Positions 57,797 through 64,000 of a stretch of 64,000 nt of DNA are shown here, one piece after another. How positions within the stretch are numbered: position 1 is the first letter of the stretch; every line of letters begins with the position of its first letter. Source of the stretch: Saprospiraceae bacterium (GTDB lineage: Bacteria > Bacteroidota > Bacteroidia > Chitinophagales > Saprospiraceae). The notes beneath the pieces are model-generated. The model searched no databases and had not been told where the DNA came from. It was given only the letters and a program-made list of their open reading frames with translations. Where the stretch lies: assembly GCA_016717655.1 (NCBI GenBank), contig JADKFC010000005.1, forward strand, positions 1-64,000. The letters run 5' to 3'. A program made the position numbers and the translations under genes.

Positions 57797-59869
57797 TCAA
57801 AACCTTAGCACTTCTTTTGATTTTAAATGGAGGTCAATGTCTTCTTCGTAATACCAAATGTCGCGCAGCTGGCGGGACAGGAGTAGTTCGATCTGGTTGT
57901 TTTTGAAGGGTGATTGATCTTGTGAGGCATTGCCATAACTTAAAAGGCCCTTGGCCCTGATCCTGGGCCCCCACTCTACTACAGAGGTAAAGGCTGTGCC
58001 ACCCTGGAGGCCGTAGGTGGTCTTGGATAAGGGGCGATAAAAGCCGGCGTTGAAACTGCCCAGCTCATTGAGGCCGAGGCCTCCGTCATAGCTTTGGTTG
58101 TGGAGCATGGTTTTGTAAACTTCGGCCCAGCTTACATCCAGTTGGTTGTACTTTGTAAGGGTTTGTTTAACGGCATCCATTAACTTGGCTTTGGCCGGCT
58201 CTGTCAGTAAATGTGGTGTTTGTAGAGGGTTCATAAGGTCGGTAGTATCTAAAAAGACCTGGATTTTTCTGCTAGCAAAGTACCAATTGGCAAAAAGCAC
58301 CGCTCCCTTGCTTTGGCCATCCATTTTTTTATCCCATCGTTGTAAGATGTTGGCTGCAGCATGGAGCTGGGTGTCCGCTGAGCTCGCGGCATATTGGATC
58401 AAGGCATCTAGGGTTCTGTCTGAGAGTTCTGAGTGGGTAGAGGCTTGCATGGTTACTAAATCATCAAAGCTGAGTTGCGACTTGCTGAGCATCATTTTTA
58501 ATGACTGCCTGCTTCTGCTGTCAAAATTGGCAAGGGGTGGGCCGGCAATATAAGATGGATAGGTTTTCGGCGGCTGGATAAAGGGATAGGTGGTGGTCCA
58601 GGGACTGTTGTTGGAATTGGCCAGGAAGCCTGAGGGAGGGTTCTTGATTTGGGGCAGATCGGTAAAAGGAAGGTAGTCGTGCACGAAGACACCCGCTGTG
58701 TTAGAGGGGAGGATGGTCGCCCAATCCTGTAGGGTACCTCCCGGGCGTTTGGGAATGATGCCATTGTACAGGTAAAACAGGTCGCCATATTTATCGGCGT
58801 AAATGATGTTTTGCAATGGCATTTGCAGCATGGCCACTGCATTTTCAAAATCTTTGAGGTTTTTTGCTTTTGCCATCCTATCCATCTGCTGGAGAAAGAA
58901 GGGACGGTCCAGGCCAGAAAGTCGGAGAGCCAGGGCTTTGTTGCCTTTTTCTTCGATGATAAAACCGTAATCCGACTTTTTTACCTGGATGGTTTTTATG
59001 TGTGTGGCATCTCCTTCTTTCATTTTGATTTGCTCTGAGTGCATTTCAAAATTTTTCCATTGGCCATCTATGAGGTATTGATCCTCTTTTGTATCGAGTT
59101 GAATAAGATCCATGGCATCGGCCTGATTGAAGGTGAGCCCCCATCCTACATTCTGATTAAAACCCATGGCAATGACAGGATTGCCCAGTAGGGTAATGCC
59201 GTAGATATCGAGCTCCTCACTTTTTAAATGGGTTTCAAAAAACATAAAATCTTCAGACCAGACCGGATGCGGCTGTACCAGCAAAAGAGCATGGCCACTT
59301 GTTGATTTTGCAGGTGCAATGGCCCATGCATTTGAGCCTGCATTTTTCCATTGACTTGCTTGCGGATCAAGGGCAAATGCGCCTACTTTGAGGTGGTAAC
59401 TTTGTTGCAACCTAGCCAAAGGATCGGTAGCTTCGATGGGCAGTACACATTTTAATTCTTCACTAATGACTTCAGGATGGGCCAAACAAAAATCGTTCAT
59501 CCCTGCTGTAAAAGATAGCAAGTTTTTTTTAATATCATCTGGCTGGCATTGGAACCATTGACCGGCTCTGTCAGGGATGCCTATTTTTCTGACCAAAACA
59601 TCGTTCTCCCAGTTTTCAGCGCCGCCCCAGTATTCAGCAGCCCTGCCCCGTGATTTGCCATAACCCTTTAAAATTAAGTTGGCATGGGCTTCCATCTGGG
59701 CCCAGCCCAAAGCATAATAAACTGCGGCATCATTTTTAGCCGTGATGTGGGGAACGCCCCAGTCATCCCATTTTATGATGGCTTTTTGTTTTTCCTGCCC
59801 TAATAGAATGCTGCAAACCAAGGTGTAGATGATCAGCATGCCCCATTGCAGTAGTTTTATTGTTTTCAT
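57797..59869 (-). CDS. Exported penicillin acylase family protein (S45, Ntn-hydrolase)
   Basis: The protein is 690 aa. The signal peptide is LLQWGMLIIYTLVCSILLG. The alpha-chain part has WDDWGVPHITAKNDAAVYYALGWAQMEA. Autocleavage is expected before the serine of NAGSNAWAIAPAKS, the new N-terminal nucleophile. HPVWSEDF and NVGWGLTFNQADAMDL follow, and the beta chain ends near residue 690. Such enzymes hydrolyse amides such as acyl-homoserine lactones or beta-lactam side chains; the substrate here is not known. It diverges in style from the accessory genes and looks like core sequence. Confidence 0.92.
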   Translation of the reverse strand: MKTIKLLQWGMLIIYTLVCSILLGQEKQKAIIKWDDWGVPHITAKNDAAVYYALGWAQMEAHANLILKGYGKSRGRAAEYWGGAENWENDVLVRKIGIPDRAGQWFQCQPDDIKKNLLSFTAGMNDFCLAHPEVISEELKCVLPIEATDPLARLQQSYHLKVGAFALDPQASQWKNAGSNAWAIAPAKSTSGHALLLVQPHPVWSEDFMFFETHLKSEELDIYGITLLGNPVIAMGFNQNVGWGLTFNQADAMDLIQLDTKEDQYLIDGQWKNFEMHSEQIKMKEGDATHIKTIQVKKSDYGFIIEEKGNKALALRLSGLDRPFFLQQMDRMAKAKNLKDFENAVAMLQMPLQNIIYADKYGDLFYLYNGIIPKRPGGTLQDWATILPSNTAGVFVHDYLPFTDLPQIKNPPSGFLANSNNSPWTTTYPFIQPPKTYPSYIAGPPLANFDSRSRQSLKMMLSKSQLSFDDLVTMQASTHSELSDRTLDALIQYAASSADTQLHAAANILQRWDKKMDGQSKGAVLFANWYFASRKIQVFLDTTDLMNPLQTPHLLTEPAKAKLMDAVKQTLTKYNQLDVSWAEVYKTMLHNQSYDGGLGLNELGSFNAGFYRPLSKTTYGLQGGTAFTSVVEWGPRIRAKGLLSYGNASQDQSPFKNNQIELLLSRQLRDIWYYEEDIDLHLKSKEVLRF

Positions 59870-59951
59870 TTTTCACTATTTTATCGGGCAATATTATGGC
59901 AATCAGCGACGGTGATGGTTCGGATTCGGGATTTCGAACACAATTGTGGAT

Positions 59952-61031
59952 TTATTGGTGGTATTTTTGATATTCGGAAGGCGTTAAACCAGTTTTCTTT
60001 TTAAAAGCTGTGTTAAAAACAGAGCGCGAATTGAATCCTGCCTCGTACATTACTTCTTTAATAGACATCGATCTGTCCTTGTCTTCTTCCAACTTCTGTC
60101 TGACAAATTCGATCCTGTAGGAGTTGATGTAATCAGAAAAATTGGCACCCATGATGGAATTGATGGTTTGGCTGAGTGTTTTTTCTGTCACTCCCAGGTT
60201 AAAGGCCAGGGTGTTGATGTTGAGATCGGGATTTAAGTAAGGCCGGGTTTCTGTCATAAATTGATCCAGGCTGGCAGCCAGATCCTGGAGTGCCTGTTTG
60301 TCGGTTTTTGCCATTGGTACTTTTAATTCAGAAGCCTTGCTCAGGGCAATGTCTGATTCAGAAATTTGTTGGTAAGGGCGTGGATTTTTGAGTCCCTGGT
60401 AATTGATCAAACTGACAAAAAGTAAGATACCGGATTGAACGACTACTTCGACTTTGACATTTATATTAAAAATATTAATAATATGTATTTGAGCCGCAAG
60501 CAAGTCCAGTAAAACAATTACCAGCATAAAAACCGACAAGGTCTTTAACCACTTGATTTCAGAACTAACACTTTTTGAAGATACATGGGGTATGGTTCTG
60601 GAGTAGAGGGCCAGCTCTCTAAATGAAAAAAAGGCATAGGCCAGCATGGCCGGAAAAATAAAAAAGCCTGCCCATTTGCAAATTTTATATCCAAAGGCTG
60701 TGACCACCAGGATGCCAAAAAAAGGGACAAAATGCAGCCAACGCCACTTGTCCAGCTTAGCATCTTTTTCCAGGTAAAATTGAATGTACAGATAAAACAA
60801 GGGTCCATAGAGAAAGCCGTAGGAGCAGCTATAACGCGGCAAGACATCCAAAAAAAGACCATTGGTATAAAGAAGATTATAGCTAAAGTGAACTGCCAGG
60901 GTCAACAACAAGAGAGATAAAAAAAGATTGCTTTTGTTTTTGTTGTAAGCAGGTGTGGCCAGCACCACTGCAAATAAAAGGCTCTGCCAGATGATTAAAA
61001 TGTGAATGATATTGACAGGAGAAAAGTTCAT
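59952..61031 (-). CDS. AraC family regulator with seven-helix membrane N-terminus
   Basis: The protein is 359 aa. About seven hydrophobic segments fill residues 1-215 (IHILIIWQSLLFAVVLA, LFLSLLLLTLAVHF, GPLFYLYIQFYL and so on). A linker leads to an AraC domain with two helix-turn-helix motifs: NINTLAFNLGVTEKTLSQTIN and SIKEVMYEAGFNSRSVFNTAFKKKTGLTPSEYQKYHQ. It should be a membrane-bound transcription factor. It lies downstream of the NHL-repeat gene, and a second such pair lies just beyond. Confidence 0.93.
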   Translation of the reverse strand: MNFSPVNIIHILIIWQSLLFAVVLATPAYNKNKSNLFLSLLLLTLAVHFSYNLLYTNGLFLDVLPRYSCSYGFLYGPLFYLYIQFYLEKDAKLDKWRWLHFVPFFGILVVTAFGYKICKWAGFFIFPAMLAYAFFSFRELALYSRTIPHVSSKSVSSEIKWLKTLSVFMLVIVLLDLLAAQIHIINIFNINVKVEVVVQSGILLFVSLINYQGLKNPRPYQQISESDIALSKASELKVPMAKTDKQALQDLAASLDQFMTETRPYLNPDLNINTLAFNLGVTEKTLSQTINSIMGANFSDYINSYRIEFVRQKLEEDKDRSMSIKEVMYEAGFNSRSVFNTAFKKKTGLTPSEYQKYHQ

Positions 61032-61226
61032 ATTAATCCAAAATAAGGCTCAAAAAAAGGTAGATTCAATTTGTTGTTTTCATAAATGAGGAAATCTATA
61101 ACTTAACCACAAAATACACAAATGATTCGGCATATTACAGTGCAAACAAAAGGGTGATAAAAAATAAATGAAGACCATTTTAATCTGGCACATTATGAGA
61201 AAATTTCCAAGACTCCCACTTTGGGA

Positions 61227-62375
61227 TCACCCTCCTTTTTGTATCAAAAATGACTTCTTAAAAATAGCGCCATCAACAGATAGCACAGCCACGTACCAGC
61301 CATTGTCCCATGACTGACAATCTACTCGGATTGAGCATGGTCCTTCTGCTCTTTCTTCTTCTGTGGTGGCTAACACCAGCTGCCCAGCATTGGTGAATAT
61401 TTGAAAACTCACTTTAGCATTCCGCCTCAAGCGCAGATCAAGGGTAACTTGTTCACTGGTGGGATTGGGAACAAGCTGGAAAGAAAAGGTGGATAAGGGG
61501 TTTTCTGCATTGGCTGTAATCGTTGATAAGTCTATTTTTTGAAAATAGGAGGTACTGGCCAGGCCTTTGGCCACCCATAATATCTTGCCATCCGGAGAAA
61601 GACAGAGGCCATCCGGGTTTGAAAACCGGGCTTCGAGTAAGGGCCCCCCTAGATGACCACCGATACCAGATCCCGCAAAAACACTCACCTGACCAATGGT
61701 GTCTACCTTAAAAATCCTATTGCCTGAAAGTGAATTGACATATAGTAATCCTGCATGGTATTTAATGTGTGCCGTCTTCCAGGTTCCGGAAACCGGAATG
61801 GTGGCCAGCAGAGAAGCCTGTCCGGTAGGACTTATCGCGATTATGTTGCCATTGTTAAAATTGGCAACGTACAGCTTGCCCAATTCATCAAAGTCGATAC
61901 CCCCAGGATTGTTTAAGGGAGGGCCTGAATAAAAGGGATGGGCATTACCTGCGGTATCGATCCTTGTGATGCTTCCTGATCCATTGTTGATGTTGTGGGT
62001 GACATAGATATTATCCTCTTTGTCCAGGGCCATGGGGCCAGGACCCGGTGATACGGAGATATAAGAGGAGACTATGCCCATTGGCGTAATTTCTGCGATG
62101 CGACCCGAGTTCCACTCAGAAACGTAAAAATTACCCTGGGATTTCCTCACCACATCAATGGGACCATCGAGGTTAGTACAAAAGATAGTTACCTCACCGT
62201 CTGGCAAAATTTTGAAAACTCGGGAACCCGACCAACCTTCTGCCACATACAAGGTATCATTGTCAAAAAACAAACCATCGGTTTTAATGGAGCTACTGAG
62301 GGTAAAATCACTTACCTGGGCAATTGAAGCAATGGTGCTCAAAATAAAAATCAACAATAAATTACAACGTTTCAT
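61227..62375 (-). CDS. NHL-repeat beta-propeller protein with T9SS sorting domain (copy 1)
   Basis: The protein is 382 aa. Signal peptide MKRCNLLLIFILSTIASIAQ. NHL repeats follow: GPIDVVRKSQGNFYVSEWNSGRI, GPMALDKEDNIYVTHNIN, GGIDFDELGKLYVANFNNGNI, HIKYHAGLLYVNSLSGNRIFKV, NPDGLCLSPDGKILWVAKG. The sorting domain starts FSFQLVPNPTSEQVTLDL. It is a close relative of the next gene. It is probably an extracellular binding or scaffold protein. Confidence 0.9.
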   Translation of the reverse strand: MKRCNLLLIFILSTIASIAQVSDFTLSSSIKTDGLFFDNDTLYVAEGWSGSRVFKILPDGEVTIFCTNLDGPIDVVRKSQGNFYVSEWNSGRIAEITPMGIVSSYISVSPGPGPMALDKEDNIYVTHNINNGSGSITRIDTAGNAHPFYSGPPLNNPGGIDFDELGKLYVANFNNGNIIAISPTGQASLLATIPVSGTWKTAHIKYHAGLLYVNSLSGNRIFKVDTIGQVSVFAGSGIGGHLGGPLLEARFSNPDGLCLSPDGKILWVAKGLASTSYFQKIDLSTITANAENPLSTFSFQLVPNPTSEQVTLDLRLRRNAKVSFQIFTNAGQLVLATTEEERAEGPCSIRVDCQSWDNGWYVAVLSVDGAIFKKSFLIQKGG

Positions 62376-62631
62376 AAGTCATCAATAACAAGGGTTGAGT
62401 TCAAAAAAGGGCAAAGTGAACACAGGCAGCGTGTTCCTTTGCCACTGGGGTTATGTAACCAAACTTCAAGAATTGCCGTTTTTTGAATTGAATTTCAATC
62501 GTCCATCCAAAGAGGTATGGACCCTCCAATACCATTTTCAAATATCATTTAAAGTAAAAGTTTCAGTCCGTCAAAAACCAGGGTTGATTGATTTAGGGCT
62601 AAAAATGAAAATGGTCATTCAAAAAACGGTT

Positions 62632-63822
62632 TTACGGTTGGGTCACCAAAAATTGGAAACTCTGCGAATTTTCATCACTCATTAATATACACACATAGAT
62701 ACCTGGTGAAAATGGAGTGGTATCAAGTTGATAGTTGTATACCCCTTTGTTTTGTGGGCCGGAAACCAAGGTTTGAAATAATTCACCCTTTGTATTAAAA
62801 ATTTGCAGCCTGGTAAAACAAGCTTCTTTTACCTCATAACTGATTTGAGTGGAATGGATGGCAGGATTGGGAAAACAGGACAGTGATGAAATCAACTTTT
62901 GATTTTCTACCTCATGGGTAGCCGTAACATCGAGGATGCCGGTAATTTCCCTAACCGTGCTTGTTATTAACTCAGAGACATAGAGTCGGTCCTGGGCGGC
63001 ATTGGTAGTGATGCCATTGGGTCTGTTGAACTTAGCTACATTTCCGGCACCATTGGTCGAACCGGTAGATCCCGTTCCTGCAATGAGGCTTACCTCTCCG
63101 GTCAGGCTAATTTTAAATACTTTATGGACGCCAATTCCTGTAGCATATAAGCTACCGGAGGCAAAGGTCAGAAAGCCAATGCCCCAATTGGTGGTAAAAG
63201 GGATGGCAGCCAGCAAAGAGATAGAGTCGCCATTATTGTGTATGCGATAAATATTACCATTGTTAAAATTGGCCACATACATATTGTGGTTGTGGTCAAA
63301 TGCCATGCCTACGGGTCCGTTTAAGCCCGGTTGATTACAAAACAAACTTACCTTGCCATCGGGACTCAACTTTGAAATGCGATTTCCCTGCGAGCTGGAG
63401 TATTGGCTCACAAAAAAAGTATCGCTCTGGGGATCCAAAACGATGCCCGATGCTCCCGGGATTTTAGGGCCATAGGCGGTTTTATTACCCAAGCTATCCA
63501 ACTGGTAAACCCTGCTATTGTTAACATTGCCCCCGAATTCAACCACGTGCAATTTACCCTGGTGATCAAAGGCCAGTCCATTGCAGGAACTAAAACCCGA
63601 GGCAAAAGCGGTTTTATTACCACTTGTGTCCAATTTGTAGACCACCCCAGTGCCGGTACCTGGTGTGCCAAAATGAGAGCCATAGATATTGCCATGTTTG
63701 TCAATTGCCAGGGCATCTTCGATACCACTATTGGGTCCAACAAGGGTGCTTACCATAATTTGGCTAAATACCTGAAGATGTAAAAAAACAGCTGCGCTTA
63801 GTGTCAAAAATTTAGTGTTCAT
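62632..63822 (-). CDS. NHL-repeat beta-propeller protein with T9SS sorting domain (copy 2)
   Basis: The protein is 396 aa. Signal peptide MNTKFLTLSAAVFLHLQVFS. NHL repeats include EDALAIDKHGNIYGSHFG, CNGLAFDHQGKLHVVEFGG, SGIVLDPQSDTFFVSQYSS, GPVGMAFDHNHNMYVANFNNGNIYRI and RPNGITTNAAQDRLYVSE. The sorting domain starts LSCFPNPAIHSTQISYEV. Shared phrases with copy 1 (VANFNNGNI, PDGKVSLFCNQ versus PDGEVTIFCTN) show tandem duplication. A perfect -7 box lies 32 bases upstream. Confidence 0.9.
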   Translation of the reverse strand: MNTKFLTLSAAVFLHLQVFSQIMVSTLVGPNSGIEDALAIDKHGNIYGSHFGTPGTGTGVVYKLDTSGNKTAFASGFSSCNGLAFDHQGKLHVVEFGGNVNNSRVYQLDSLGNKTAYGPKIPGASGIVLDPQSDTFFVSQYSSSQGNRISKLSPDGKVSLFCNQPGLNGPVGMAFDHNHNMYVANFNNGNIYRIHNNGDSISLLAAIPFTTNWGIGFLTFASGSLYATGIGVHKVFKISLTGEVSLIAGTGSTGSTNGAGNVAKFNRPNGITTNAAQDRLYVSELITSTVREITGILDVTATHEVENQKLISSLSCFPNPAIHSTQISYEVKEACFTRLQIFNTKGELFQTLVSGPQNKGVYNYQLDTTPFSPGIYVCILMSDENSQSFQFLVTQP

Positions 63823-63853
63823 ACATTTACGTTTATTTGGTTTAACATGGGCG

Positions 63854-63861
63854 CAAATCTA
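63854..63861 (-). promoter_or_regulatory. -7 box (TAGATTTG) upstream of NHL gene copy 2
   Basis: TAGATTTG on the minus strand matches TAnnTTTG exactly, 31 bases before the ATG at 63822. A second TTTG lies only about 10 bases further up, too near for a standard -33 box. Confidence 0.4.
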
Positions 63862-63929
63862 TGTACACACAAATCCAATGTCGTCCGAACACTTACTTTC
63901 AGACCTATTTATACCAAAAAAGGAAGAGG

Positions 63930-64000
63930 CTATGGCCTCGGCATTTGATTAATATACTCGCTTGGAGTGAGTTGCGTTATTTTTTTAAACGCAGAATTGA
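63930..64000 (-). CDS. AraC family regulator, C-terminal end only (cut by window edge)
   Basis: The last 23 codons of a gene entering from beyond the window read NSAFKKITQLTPSEYINQMPRP and stop at a TAG at 63930-63932. The FxxAFKKxxxLTPSEY pattern is the final recognition helix region of AraC proteins and is very like the end of the regulator at 59952-61031. It thus forms a second regulator/NHL pair. Confidence 0.75.
   Translation of the reverse strand, partial: NSAFKKITQLTPSEYINQMPRP

Overview
The window comes from a Bacteroidota chromosome, most plausibly a gliding, protein-secreting member of the Saprospirales/Cytophaga-like group. The grounds are seven proteins ending in a type IX secretion (T9SS) type A sorting domain, gldD and gldE, start sites with almost no Shine-Dalgarno signal, several -7 boxes of the Bacteroidota form TAnnTTTG, LytTR and AraC regulators, and families typical of this phylum (DUF4272, DUF6660, a CzcA-CzcC fusion). 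No rRNA, tRNA or CRISPR was found. About twenty apparent frameshifts, many in homopolymers, break otherwise normal genes including essential ones. I read most of them as consensus errors and annotate across them.

Layout. 1-3 kb: end of a lipoprotein gene and a badly fragmented T9SS alpha/beta-hydrolase. 3.4-9.4 kb (+): mutS, then a secreted protein with five tandem cysteine-rich repeats. 9.5-18.1 kb (-): priA with a T9SS M14 carboxypeptidase, a DUF4412-like protein, and an engB / acyltransferase / exonuclease operon. 18.4-28.4 kb (+): a beta-barrel, then nitroreductase, M28 peptidase and hpt joined by ATGA overlaps, a LytS-type sensor with its LytTR regulator, and a large T9SS protein. 28.4-33 kb (-): mutY, ssb, gldE, gldD and a thioredoxin/MsrA-like gene, an order well known in Bacteroidota. 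33-36.7 kb: an intergenic repeat element, a K+ channel, a barrel protein and a DUF4272 protein.

36.8-57 kb is accessory DNA. An IS256-family element sits in the 3' end of a small gene, with a 9-bp target duplication. Next comes a complete group II intron with its reverse transcriptase. Joining its exons in silico recreates an integron attC-like site. A lower-GC heavy-metal block follows (P1B ATPase, Cys/His-rich lipoprotein and adaptor, CzcA-CzcC fusion, DUF6660). It is bounded by an inverted copy of a GTTATCAGC-type sequence. A ~330-bp direct repeat then flanks about 6 kb holding an FG-GAP T9SS protein, an esterase lipoprotein, a second attC-like site, and a DUF3289-like secreted protein with a small membrane protein beside it. 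Several families of palindromic repeats fill the gaps.

57-64 kb (-): a GNAT enzyme, a penicillin-acylase family protein, and two copies of an [AraC regulator + NHL-repeat T9SS protein] pair, the last regulator cut by the window end. The most unusual signal is the pairing of attC-like sites with a group II intron placed in one of them, next to a metal-resistance block.
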